Origin: Rhynchonema sp. JSB1_4
Taxonomy: Eukaryota; Nematoda; Chromadorea; Monhysterida; Xyalidae
NCBI GenBank assembly: GCA_030248065.1
Contig: JASAMV010002293.1
Location: 62,001 to 126,000 of the forward strand
DNA: 64,000 nt
Direction: 5' to 3'
The notes beneath the pieces are model-generated. The model was not told where the DNA came from and did no database searches. It saw only the letters and a program-made list of their open reading frames with translations. Numbering within the stretch: the first letter of the stretch is position 1; every line of letters starts with the position of its first letter. Shown here piece after piece: positions 44,155-56,260 of this stretch. The position numbers were made by a program, and so were the translations under genes.

Positions 44155-47100
44155 TTTGATGGAGTGCGCTGCTGTTGACCTGGAATTGAAAGGCAACATT
44201 TTTAGAACGAGTGTTGCCTGAGCACACTAACAACGCGAAGTTTATATTTAGCATCTGCGCGCATAGCCTGAAACTACCACCATCAAAAATGCATGCACCC
44301 ACAGAAGTGCATCACGTTCACTGTTCGTGACTCATGAGCGTTATAAGGTTAAAATTAAGCCGAAGAGAGAGAAATGTCTTCAGAACAGCGGTCATGCCCT
44401 GTTTTATGCATGTACCTTTGCGTAAATGCCACCTTGCAGTGGGCACAGGAAAGAAATTTGTTCCCTCACTTGAATACCATGGTAACGGAAAGTTGCCACC
44501 CCGAACCTTATATGAAAAAACATAGGGAGGCCCACTGGGGAGAGCGGACAAAATGGCAATGAAGCCGCATTAGACATCGCTCGTGTATAATAAGTTCGCT
44601 CGTTTATTGGTGAATGAAAGGTGCAAAGCAACTATTTCGGGAACATAAAAGTGTACATATGTCCACCGACAATCTACGAAATCGGCTTGTGTCCATTCCA
44701 ACGGGCGTAGACAAGTGTGACCATTGCAGAAACTAATGACCCGGGACAAGCGACCCTTTGTCGACGGAGCCAGCTAAAGACCGGCCATTTGGTAATTTAT
44801 GGCCACTATTTAACGACAGAATGACGAATAAGTGCACACTGCGCCTAGTTTTCCACACAGGTACAAAAACTAAGAAGAACGGATAAGCCACTGAAAGGGC
44901 GCGCAAAAGTATGTAAAAACTTCAACCGCTCGTTTCCGTTTCTGTGTTTTTTGAATGTGCTCAAATTGCGGTTCGGAAAGCATTTCGGAGCTCAATATAA
45001 CTTTTTTGAAACGCTGGAAGTCCACCAAGTTCTCAGCGTCAGCTATAAACATTTGAATAGCATAGCGTTGCATACATATTACTTTTCCACTTCTTCAGAA
45101 ACTCTGGTTCTCCAGCATTATCTTTGGAGCATCAAAAACGAACGTTTGGAAAACAACAACTTACGATCAACAAGAAAGAACATGTGCGAGAAAACGCAGC
45201 AAATAAATATTTGAGTGGTTCACACGTCATCTTGTTGACACATGTTCAACACCACACGATCGGTGGTAAAATTCAGTTCTCGGACAGAAGAGCGGTTCGC
45301 ATCGTATAGGGATGTGACAGGTCCTTAGCTGCACGCTACCTGAGATAGCCGAAAAGGCTGCCGGCTCAATTTCGGATTCGCTTTAGATTCGCGGACAGAA
45401 CATAAAAAATCAATCCCAAAATAAGGATAGTGCACAGGCACACCCAAAAACCACATGAGCTCCATGTGGAAAGTTTTTTTTTGCGGAATAACACCCATGG
45501 GCGTGTCAAAGGGGCACCATCCGGTACTCTCCGGTAGCACACCGAGATGTTTAAAGTGGTTCCCGCATAAGCCACCGCCACAGCGCCTCATCATAAAGTA
45601 TAATCTGCACATCATGAGGAGAAGAACACCACGTCAATCAACACACACCAACAGTTGCGTGCATCAAGTTTACACGTCTGTGAGGATTCAATTTGCACAG
45701 AGTGTAAACCCTCTGGGCAGAGTGTGATGCTTCAAAACTAGCGTGAATTTTTGGGAGCCCTTCAAAGCCTAACTGTGGTTCTTTGGGTGTAAAGCTTCCA
45801 GTGAGAATTTTGCGGTTTTGGGGGTCAGAAAACAACCTGCCAGTGTTCTCACTACGACAGCAAGCACCCAGTTTCCAAATCAAAGTTTACGACGAGCAAG
45901 ATTTACGAACTGGACATACAGTATGTAATAAACTAGGTCCACCAAATTGTTTGGGTCATAAAAGAGGTAGTATACACAATATTTCTTGCAGACGCAGCAT
46001 TATGGAAATGGAGTGATTCAGGTGCTATACATTCCACCGTTTTATGACGAAATAAGCGCTTGTAAAAGTTTCAGATCAACATATTGCTCAATTTGAGTCG
46101 CGGTCCGCTTTTACGAGCCGATCAAAAACTAATAAAACGATCAAATTCGCGTTCCAAATCGGAAAATTCCTGACAAATGAGCTTAGAATGTCATCAAAAT
46201 TCAATAAAACGAAACGCAAAACCTGAATATAATATCTGAACAAAATTGAAGTGTGTGTGTGTGTGTGGCAGGGCAGGCGCAAAAGCAAGCAGGTTTCAGA
46301 TACTATGTAGAGAGTTGGCTCCAGGTTGGTGTTGTCTGACTAATGTTGTAGCACACAGACAGGTATAACGCTTGGATGATGTTTATGTCATGTGCATGAT
46401 CTTGGCAGTGCTTTTTGACAGGAAACTGTTCAGCATGTTGTCAACAACTGCTGACAAATGTTGACTATTCAACATTATACAAATGTTGAATTTTAAAAAT
46501 ATTAATGTTTCAAATACATATGTGATTTTTCAAAATTTATAGCTATAAAACAAACAATATTTTCATGCTGCCGCGATAATAGCACCACAACAGCCAGACT
46601 ATGATGAGAACACACCAAGGTTATTCAGCGCACCACCATGTTTCGTATGCTGTTTTGGGTTGGGTTTGACACAACAAAAAGAATGCACAGGTAGGTTATT
46701 TTCATTTGGCATGGCACCAAATTCAGTGGCGTGATTTTCCTTCATAAATCAGGCTAACATTGTTCAGAAACATCTCTCTGCCAAAAGCGATGATTAAAGC
46801 TGTTTATAAACAGAAAAACGTTCGTTCCCCAGAGTTTTGTGTGCAGACACGCGATACCAAATTTTCTGTCTGCGGAAAATTATGATTCACAAAGTGAAAA
46901 AGTAGCCTCGGTTTTTATCTCAAACCACAGAACGGCTCACATCACTGTTTACGACCACTGTTATTTATGTGTTGTAATTGCGGTGAGAATAAATGCGGTG
47001 AAGGTGAAACACGTCGATTTTATTCCAATAACTCCCAATAAAAAGTTGATGTGCAATTTCCAATGCATGAAAACCAGATGCAGTTTGTACTTGACGTTAA

Positions 47101-47167
47101 AACAGAATGACTAACGGTGGCTATAATGGCAGACGAGAGATCAATTCACAGACTAAAATGCAAAAAC
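44155..47167. other. Intergenic, no gene seen
   Basis: About 3 kb. It contains a GT microsatellite (46,248-46,266) and an AT-rich stretch near 46,430-46,560. An ATTCCAG acceptor 26 nt upstream of the SLC17-like ATG could be a cis or trans splice site for that gene. No open frame here has supporting splice phase. Confidence 0.5.
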
Positions 47168-48887
47168 TCAGTGAAGTGCAAACCAACAGAAAATGGTGAA
47201 AAGCAGAAATATCACAACCAAATTTGTTTCCGCCGGTGTCCTGTGCGCCGTGCAAGCGCACTGTCTGCAGTTTTTGAGTTGTTCCTCGCGCCAAGCCCTC
47301 CGCTCAGCTATTCGTCTCTGTTTCTCTTTCTTTTCTTCTTCTGCTTTTAGCCTTGCGGCTTCGTCAGCTTCGATCTTCCTCCGCGTCTTTCTGTCGAGTT
47401 GCACTTTGATACTGCCCGATTTGTCCAGAATGACTTTCGGCGGTGCCGTTGCGTTTTCTGGGGCCTGGAAGATTTCTTTGGGTCACCGTTTTTTCATGGT
47501 TCACATTTCCAGTTTCTTGCCATTACCATGCCAGCGAAGTCATACCAGAATCTAAAAAAACATTAGAAATAATATAATAAATAAATATAGCTTAATGAAA
47601 TTAAAAACACGTCCTCCATGTACCTGAGTTTGTGACCATTCATATCCGGGTATGCACTTGTGACAATCACATGATAAATGGTTGATAACAGCTTTGGTCG
47701 TTGCGCTGTCTGAACATGAAGGGCGACCGGCCACCTGAAAAATGTTTTTCTGTTTTTTTTTGTTTCTGGTATGCATTCACACTCACGGTGACCTGCTTAC
47801 GACACCACCTGTCCGTGAAAACAGGTGGCAGCGGGTATAGCGACGACTCGTTGTGCAATGTTCACATTACTGACGATGACCTGGTGCACCAACAGTGCAA
47901 TATAACATGAAGAGGAAAATGCATACCAAATCATCTGAAACTCACAGCCGAATAGAGCTCATAAACGTCGCCAACATCGAATGTGGAATAATCGACACCA
48001 CGAATGCACTCGGTATCGGCGGTTAGTCGAACTGAAGACTGAGTGAAAAATCAATCCGTTTATTGAATGGTTTCTTAGAACATATTGAACCCGGGGCTTC
48101 AACTGATTGGTGTGCTCATTATTGATATGGCACGAGTACAACGCATCTTGTGTGCACAGCACACCCATCCGATCTGGCAGTGTTTGATCTGTTCGCTCCT
48201 GGGTTCAGAGCAAGATCTCAGCCACAAACCTCCATCTCTGGTAAATGAGGAGCAGGCACTATGCTGCGGGGTCAAGGTATACGACGCTGTGAAATTGGTG
48301 TATCGTGCTTATTTGGACAGAATGTACATATACCGGTTCTGGATAACTTACACAATAGGCACCACCATTTTAAAAAATAAAGATTTAATAGGTACACAGT
48401 TTTACGGCATCCAAGCAAGAAAGATTTGTAGCAAGTGCGGTCCCAATAATCATCAATTTTCGTTACTATAGTAAATTTCCAAATTCACTGCCGCACAGTA
48501 AAATGCGCCCCATAGTTAATGTCAAGTTATAAACCCGAACGCTAAACCATGCGCAGTTCTGAAACAATGCGCGCAGCTGCCTGGCTATGGCTGGCAAGCT
48601 GCGTGTGGGTTGGTTGTCCGACTGTTTCACAAGTTGATTTTCGGGTTTAGAACCTGACATTAACTATGGGGCGTACTTTACTGTGCGGCAGCGAATTTGG
48701 AAATTTACTATACACAATGACGAGACGCACCTCCCAATCCCCTGTATCTCCGCAACGTCACACAATACAGGTAGTCGGCAGCAAAGCTCTTGAAACATTC
48801 CTCTGTGTTCACATCTGGCGGACACACTTTGGCCTTGGACGGACCCAACGACTTCTTGTCCACGCACATGTTGCACATTCGATCATT
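47168..48887 (-). CDS. Cysteine-rich protein with hydrophobic C-terminus, 3' part (five exons seen)
   Basis: Exons 48731-48887, 47946-48031, 47787-47846, 47624-47734 and 47168-47464 join with phase 1, 0, 0, 0 and end in TGA. The visible 237 residues run CNMCVDKKSLGPSKAK...CPPDVNTEECFKSFAADYLYC. They continue through TECIRGVDYSTFDVGDVYEL, FTDRWCRKQ and LSCDCHKCIPGYEW (EGF-like spacing). A highly charged helix (TRRKIEADEAARLKAEEEKK) and CRQCACTAH follow. The protein ends NLVVIFLLFTIFCWFALH. That suggests a secreted or membrane protein anchored by a C-terminal TM or lipid signal. The upstream exons with a signal peptide were not found. The third-exon acceptor (ACGAG) is poor. No family was recognised. 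Confidence 0.65.
48467..48714. mobile_element. MITE family 8 (about 70-bp terminal inverted repeats)
   Basis: TATAGTAAATTTCCAAATTC... is complemented by ...GAATTTGGAAATTTACTATA; GCCGCACAGTAAAATGCGCC pairs with the GGGGCGTACTTTACTGTGCG side. TA-flanked, 248 bp. It lies in the first visible intron of the cysteine-rich gene. Confidence 0.8.
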
Positions 48888-51800
48888 CTGAATATAAATT
48901 TGCAGGACAATCATTTGAAAAACACGTCATGAATCCGGGACATGGGCCAGGCCAAATTTTCTGCTGGAATAACCAGAAATAATCGTCCACATCAAACTAT
49001 GAAAATCTGAAAAAAGTGTAAGAACAAGGAACCTGTGTGACAGATTGATTGATTTGTCGAGTGAAATCAGTTGCCACAGCCAGGGAACAGACAAGTTGAC
49101 AGAGTTGAGCTTGCATGTCGATCGGTTCTCATTCTAGGACTGTCACATTGCGGTTTTTTGAGAAATTTTAGACATTTATCTGCGCTGAAAATTTGTGCAG
49201 GGAATAAAGCATGGAAAAGAGAAACAGTTTGGTCTCCATAAACTCGAGAAAAACTATTTTGCGCGCAGCTCTCGTGATTGGCGCGTGTCCCGTGAGTGAA
49301 ATTCTCTGCTCTGGCGTTTATTGCTCGTTTGCAAACCTTTTTTGCACGCGCGGGCTTGAAATTGCCGGTTTGCGGGGGAACAAAACTCCAGAGAGACAAT
49401 GATATTGTACAATGAGCAAGACAGTTTGTCTGAATGAGCACAATACCGTACATCAGACCGAAGGTGCAATCGCAATCGCTTCCTTGTACAAACGAAAACA
49501 TTCCTGAACTTCAGAAGTGATGCAAACTTTCCATGATACTAAACCATATAGCACGGAGTACATTTTTGCATGACACGGCATACGGCACCCTAAATGGGTA
49601 TATGGTGCATACTACATACATGTATGTATGTCATGGACTTACGAAACATACCAAAGTTATTCTCGAGTCATGGAACGATGAATTGTGAAACATCAGCGAC
49701 CCAACACAATGTGCAGTAACTAAACATATAACTACAGTACTCTGAGAGTGTTCCACTGCGTAGTCGAGAGAGGACGCAGAAAGGCACTGATCTAAAGTTG
49801 CTTCCATCTCAAATAATCCAGCAAGTACGTGACATTATGGCCTGCCAGTTTACTGTAAACGCATGTGCCCGTGCTGGCTTTGGCGTTCCCATGACACAAA
49901 ACGAAGGAAGTGCTCATTCATCATTCTAATGCTGCCGTACTTTGCACGCGCACTGAAATATTGCTGTGCCCAATGCGGTGTGGTTCGCAGCTCGTTTTAG
50001 CATATGGTGGCTTTGTAGTTTACTGTCTCATGCACGTAAAGTTTATATTGTGAGTAATTATTGCGAGTATAAATTTTTGTTGTTTATGTCTAGCAATTAT
50101 TGTACGATAGCAGCCTGCAATTGGCATCTGCTTGAAAACGCGCAAACGTGTTGGACGCCCGAAAGAAACAGTCGAAACGAAAAAGGCAAAAGCACTTAGA
50201 AACAACAGATGATAATCGAGTTTTTATAAAATAGACGAGGCTCATTAAAGTTAATGGCTACTAAAGGAAGTTGACAATGACGTTAGACAACGAATTGCGT
50301 CAAATACCTTATACGTACATGAGTATACCAAAAGGTACTCCGCATAGTCTGCGCTGCGCACTTATACCGCTGTCAGGAACAGCAGTTTGGACACAGCACA
50401 GAGTTCAGAAGCACTTTTTGCAAGTTTCTCGACTCATAAAAAACCAACACTTAGGGGGTAACGGATCCAGATATCACACCAAAGAAAGCGAATGAAAAAA
50501 AATGCTGGCGTTTATTGTCAATCTGAACTCAGAAAACTAAGCTGTTCAGTCTAAAAATGGCGTGTGGCATAAAACAAAATGAAATGTGCCACCACAAGCA
50601 AGCAGTGTATTCCAAAAAGTGAACAATAAAACTGGTTCTTATTTCGTGGCCCCAAACGTGAATGATTGCCAAACAATCTAACAGCTGACTCGAATAGACG
50701 GAAATAAATAAAATTCCTTCCTCGGCACATAAAAGTCCAACGAGGACCGGGCCACATGTGAATTTAATTCGACAGACCACACCCTCAGTTGAGGAAATAG
50801 CGAGGATGTAAATCAAATGCCATCGGGTGTGTTGTGCTTAGAAATAGAAAATGCAGTCACAGTTAAATTTAAGCATTATTGATCTTTTGGAAAACTTATT
50901 TTTAAGTTTGCAATCTATTTTTTCAATCTCCCGAAATCTAGTTCAGTCAACAGTGTTTTCAGCAACGCTATGTTGCTTCCGACCTGTATTTAGACACAAC
51001 AAACACCAGCTTATGAAAATTTAAATAATTGGTGCAAATTGTGCTTAAATTTTGCGATTCAAATTGCACAGCACGACAGTAAGCAATCGAGCAACAACAC
51101 TCACTTTCAAAAGTTATTGTTCAGCAGGTTTAACTCACAGGAAACTCCACTGCTCAGATCGCATGTCCTCCACAAGGACAAAAAACGGAAATTATCGCCC
51201 AAGAAAATCTTAGGTACCTTGATGTGTGTATGGCAGAAACAGAAAGGAAGCCTTTTAGGTTGAATACAATCACATGATACATATCGAGAGAAACATGGAA
51301 AAATTACCGCTCAGTTTGGTATTACTATACGGCAAACTTTGCGATCACCAGAGAGCAAAAAATACGCGGGACTTTAACCAGAATTGAATTAGTGTTCGGT
51401 TCATTGTGCCGAAGCGCGTAAAACCGGTTGCTGACAATTTCATATATTCCGAAAGCCGTTTTGTTCCGCCCTCGTGAATTTGCTATGCTCTAGAAATTAT
51501 GGACACAGTAGCACCACGTGATAAACACGGTCTGTTTCATGATCTGAGAGTTGTTTCTGTATATTTTTCTGAATTTGGGGCTACAACTGTGCAGCGCATG
51601 ATGGAGGTCTTGTAGCAAGCTCACTGAGTGTCTTTGTGAAAAACACCCCTTGCTCATGAATTTCAAATTTGGTATAGCTGCTTGGTCGGGTTCTCAGAAC
51701 GGGGCACCAGATTCGCATCACTGTTGTCACAGGTGGTCCTGATTTCGGTCACGGGTGCATGTGCAGTGAGTTTGCATGAGAGAATACAACACACAGTCTC

Positions 51801-52969
51801 TGTGGTCCAGAAGAAACAAATCAATGGTACGGTTAGATAGGTAGATTTCTAGGACCATACGGTATGGAAAAGACTAATCTTTGAATGTGTAAAAAAAGTG
51901 TCAGAGCGCTAATGCTGCAACCAAGTTTGGAGCTGTCATCAGCAGAATAAAATTTCCATCGCTGACGGTTTGCACGCACAGACCATTATGAGGCCATGGT
52001 CCGATCGGGTCAATGCCAACAACTTTGGGAAATTTAATTTCAAGTCGGGTTCACATGCAAAAAGAGAGTTTGTCATGATATAAAATTTTATTGGGTGCAA
52101 TAAATCACGCAACCCGGTTAACTGAGTACAAGAAGCGCATGGCTGTATTGAAACTTCTGTTCAAAACGTGAAGTATGGAACCGAACAGTTTTGTGCCACG
52201 TGGGATGCACATATGGTATGACACGGTACATATCTGTGAGAAGCAACTCACAGAGTTCCAAAAATACAAATGGGACATTCCAGCAGATTCGGGAGCAGGA
52301 CATCACCAGCAACGAGATTTGTTTGACAGCGTTTTTTCCGCGCATGAATAAATACCTAAAGGAATAGTTTTCGCTAATGTCCATAGTTTATTCCTGGCTA
52401 GGGACATGTTGAATTAGTGACTCGGTCAGTACTTAAGCGTGACTCGGTTGAAAATCCTCGATTGCGCTGCAGAATACCGTTCAAAACTTGCTATGAACAT
52501 AAACAACAACATATATTGTGCCTGCGAAATACACTTGCGGCGCGCAATGTACAGTGAGACAAAACGACAGCAGTATGCGATGTAACATTTGTTTTGTGCC
52601 TCGCACGCCTCAATGTACATTGCACGCTTCAACTCGCATGTTTGTGGACGTCCACGGCGATGTTTAGACTGTGTTCTGACAACTGATCGAACTTCAGCAG
52701 ACTAAAATTCTCCAATACACTAGTGCACTGACGGGCAAAAATGTTTCGCCAAATGCATATATAAGAACAGCACCGCAAGCAGCGGTCGCTGATCCGGATC
52801 GGCGGTGACCGATCGATCGGTGATTTTTTTGATTCCGAATTAAATTCCGGAATCAATTAAGGACTCAATTAATTAAGAAAAGTATAAACCACGCAAAAAT
52901 GAATCGATTCCAGAACTGATTTCAGAATCGCTCAACGAGCCTTTACAAGCGAGTTCCGAAAATCCGAAC
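48888..52969. other. No gene supported
   Basis: About 4 kb. A minus-strand frame near 49,390-49,500 with several Cys (SDCDCTFGLMYGI) could be an upstream exon of the cysteine-rich gene but has no phase support. One exact GTGAAACATCA at 49685. Otherwise unremarkable AT-rich sequence. Confidence 0.45.
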
Positions 52970-53700
52970 TTCGCACGCCTCATTTGACGTCCGATGTACT
53001 TCGCGCGCCTCATTCTAAGCGTACTTGGTACGCCGCATCATATATCAGCATGGTACAAGCCACTGCAGATGTCAGTGGTACATAATACACGACTGAACTT
53101 GGCACGCCTCATTTGAAGGGGGTGACTTTCGCACGCCTCATTTGATGTGGGGGTGACTTTCGCACGCCTCATTTGAAGTGGATGTGTCTTTCGCACGCCT
53201 CATTTGGCGTCGGATGTCTTTCGTACGCCTCACTGTACATCGGGTGTCCTTCGCGCGCTTCATCTGACGTCTGATGTCTTTCGCACGCCTCATTTGGCGT
53301 CGGATGTCTTTCGTACGCCTCATCTGACGTCGGGTGTCCTTCGCGCGCCTCATCTGACGTCGGATGTCTTTCGCACGCCTCATCTTGGCCGACTTTGGCA
53401 CGCCTCAGTGTACTTGGCACGCCTCACTGTACGTCGCACGCCTCATTTTGTGTCGATTGTCTTTCGCACGCCTCATCTTGGCCGACTTTGGCACGCCTCA
53501 GTGTACTTGGCACGCCTCACTGTACGTCGCACGCCTCATTTGGCGCCGTTTGTCTTTCGCACGCCTCACTGTACGTCGCACGCCTCATTTTGTGTCGGAT
53601 GTCTTTCGCACGCCTCACTGTACGTCGCACGCCTCATTTGACGCAATTTGTCTTTCGCACGCCTCATTTGAAGGGCTGCACTTCGCACGCCCCGACCGAG
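52970..53700 (+). repeat. Tandem array, about 30-bp unit (TTCGCACGCCTCATTTG)
   Basis: About 20-24 units of the form CGCACGCCTCATTTGACGTC, then GGATGTCTTT. Some are 21-bp variants (TTGGCACGCCTCA, GTACGTCGCACGCCTCA). Higher-order repetition of about 120 bp is visible between 53,380 and 53,560. Open frames on both strands are by-products. Confidence 0.9.
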
Positions 53701-54488
53701 TCGCTAATTCAACATGTATGCTAGGGACCGCTTTCAAGATGTTGATATTTTCCGAGAGAAATTGTGGTCGCACCCTCGTACATGTAGTTGCTCTGTGTTC
53801 CATGCCATGAAGTACAAAGCAGCCGTCATTCAAGAAGCCACTCACTATGGCAAGAAAACAGGGAAGTCGTGTGTACATCTAGGCTCTGTACCTACACGTT
53901 TTTATATCGAAACAACTCTCTCAAAAATATGGCACGCAAAAACCGGACCGCATAAAAACGTTTTTTGCAGCGCTTTTGGGAAATCAAACTTTTACCGGTC
54001 GCTCGCTGCGGACCGGCGCCACTCACGCAACATGCGCACGCTTGAGAATCATAAAGAAGAATGGCGTATAGTAACATTGAGCATGCGGAGGATTAAAATT
54101 GAAATTTAAGACAAAATTTCGTACAATAAATTCGTTCATCGGGTTAGGAGCCCACTAAAGTGCTCTAACTAACCTCAGATGGCGCGCTCGCACTTTCCAT
54201 GGGCTATTGCTGTCGCTCTGATCGAGACGCGAGTGTGTGATACCAGATCCTCTTCTTGTCTCACTTTTCACTGCACCAGTTTTGTTACAGTGTGCGCACA
54301 GCAGCAGCGTTATGTCACCAAATAACGAGGTTTAATTCATCAAAAGCATAAACTGATCATAAACATGAAGATAAAGCACGCAGAAACCACCGTAATCGAA
54401 AAAATGGCAATGCGCAACCGGTTTTGACTTGTTTTCGAGACACTTTTGTGCGAGGTGTAACCTTTTAGAATCTCGGAACGTTCTGAGC

Positions 54489-54851
54489 ATGACTGAGATT
54501 TTGATTAAAGTTGCACAGCGTTTGGGTGCCAAGACCAGACACTTTTTCTGGTCACACAAACTTTTGCCTCTCAAACTATATGTGACATGCGAACAGGCTT
54601 TCAGCGAGCAGCTTGCGTTTTTTTTCAAACAAGGTCCTGGATACATTGGGCTTTTATTCATTTTCAACAATCATATTTTAAAGGTAAGTTTGAGAATGAA
54701 AATATAGTTGAACAAAATGCATTTTCAGATCAGAAAGTTACTAGAACGTTTTCATTATGTACAGGAAGCGGAAATGGGCCTATTTTACGCCTACTTTTTC
54801 TGTTTGATCAAGTTCAGAAAATATGCCAACGCCCGCGCGTACTGCTTGTAG
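54489..54851 (+). CDS. Possible small two-exon gene, 105 aa
   Basis: An ATG at 54489 opens a 65-codon exon ending at a consensus donor (AAG/GTAAGT, 54683/54684). A 45-nt intron ends TTTTCAG, and 54729-54851 continues in phase to TAG. The product starts MTEILIKVAQRLGAKTRHFF and is rich in Phe, Leu and Lys. No domain was recognised. Both exons could be chance open frames in AT-rich DNA. The splice sites are the main support. Confidence 0.33.
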
Positions 54852-55255
54852 ACGTAGGGGAAACGAATTTCGACTGGAAATTAAAAATGTTTTGGACGAG
54901 AAAGTCCACACTGAAAAAAGTACTGAACACTCATGAAAGCACCAGAAACCAGCATGAACTTTACCTTCGTTTCGGCTCTCGGGTGGCTGCTGTATGCATG
55001 GAAACCTCTGCATGGTGACTGTGTAGGTCAAACTGAAATTATAGGTAAACGAGTCGGTTTTATACCGACGTCTTTTTGTCTCAGGATGCTAAATTTCTGT
55101 CCAACTGTAATCAGTCAGACAGAGGCCCAACTCTAGCAATGTACGGCAACCCATTCAGTAGGGCCTTAAAGATATCAATACAGCTGTTTGATGAACTTCG
55201 ATGTTGTTGAAACAAAAATCGTCAAGCCAAGTTGTTCAAATCCCCCGGCGCGTAC

Positions 55256-55400
55256 CTTCCGGCACTGGTGAATCTCTGTTCGACATTGCCGATCACATCG
55301 AATGCCACCCTGCGTCCGTCGAGCGTCATCACCTCGCCACCAGACACCCGGCTGCCCGGCGTCACCAGACGACGGTCAACGATGGACGACCATTTCATCG
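55256..55400 (-). CDS. Isolated exon of an unidentified gene
   Basis: Between a TTCCCAG acceptor and an AAG/GTACGC donor the frame reads MKWSSIVDRRLVTPGSRVSG, then GEVMTLDGRRVAFDVIGNVE and QRFTSAG. Composition (Val, Gly, Arg, GC-rich third positions) resembles the confirmed exons and differs from the surroundings. No partner exon was found within 1 kb on either side. It could be part of a gene with long introns or a pseudogene exon. No family was recognised. Confidence 0.45.
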
Positions 55401-56260
55401 CTGGGAATGAACAACATTGCAGGGCGGCGCTGAAATGTACATAGAGGGATTCTGTTGTTGTATGGCAGCATTTCATTCAACACCATAACCATGGATTATG
55501 GAACATCACCCCACGCTCTTGTATTGCAGTCATCTGCTGGGCTGATTGATCTACATTGATTTGATTTGGTTAATTGATTTGGTCTATACATTGATGCATA
55601 TAATAGCACGTTTACAGTACTGGGCTGTATCACGATCACCGCGTCCGCGTGCTTCTGTTTCAGTGCATTTGTGTGTGTGTGTGTAGACATCAGCTTGTGT
55701 TTCTAATGCATACAAGATCACAATTCACAAAATCTACACACTGTAGTTTCACGTTACACACGCGGCTGGCTGGCCGGATAAAATGTACAGTCTTCACATG
55801 CGCATCCACAAACCATCAGGCTCAAGTGGCTCCAGGTTGCTGTCTATCAGTGAAGTCTCAACTGAACAGGTTCTCGCAATGCACGCGAGTGATTGAATGC
55901 ACGAGCTTCAAAGAAATCCAACTGAAAAACCGGATTTTTGTACGCCTGTAACGCAGCGACGAGCAGGCTTGAAGGCTTCACCATTGCATTATGGCACTAC
56001 ACAACTTAGTGCACAGATACCAGTTTTTTAAACTCAATTTTTAATGACTTGGGCGTGAGCCATTTGAATGCCCTGCCGTCGGAGTTACAAAAGCTAAAAA
56101 TTCTTGCTTTCTGATTTCTCTGGCTGTCTCTTAGGCGCTCCAGCTTCAGTTTAGCAAAAAACCTCGTACCTCGTAATAAAACGAAAAGCGTAAGCTTCGA
56201 TACAACACACACTTTTTACACTCCACTGCAACAAATTTGTGATCAAACGAAACTCCAAAA

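Larger units (their letters stand above)
3484..49695. promoter_or_regulatory. Dispersed 11-bp motif TGATGTTTCAC / GTGAAACATCA, 17 exact copies
   Basis: Exact copies start at (+ strand form TGATGTTTCAC) 3484, 4662, 10404, 30732, 36083, 38214, 41035. The form GTGAAACATCA starts at 5408, 6817, 14512, 15612, 16394, 21978, 31333, 36681, 37125, 49685. One-base variants lie near 5798, 8154, 10018, 12058, 20110, 30345, 60330 and 63573. Several copies share a flank, CTAGTCATTCTCGC immediately before GTGAAACATCA (5408, 6817, 10404; weaker at 8154, 10018, 12058). Sites are mainly intronic or intergenic. The role is unknown; see findings. Confidence 0.7.

Noticed and set aside
47193..47555. 120-codon plus-strand frame
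   Set aside because: Antisense of the charged-helix exon of the cysteine-rich gene.
53138..53810. Long open frames on both strands (FRTPHCTS- and RRAKDIRRQ-type)
   Set aside because: By-products of the 30-bp array; both strands are open over the same bases.
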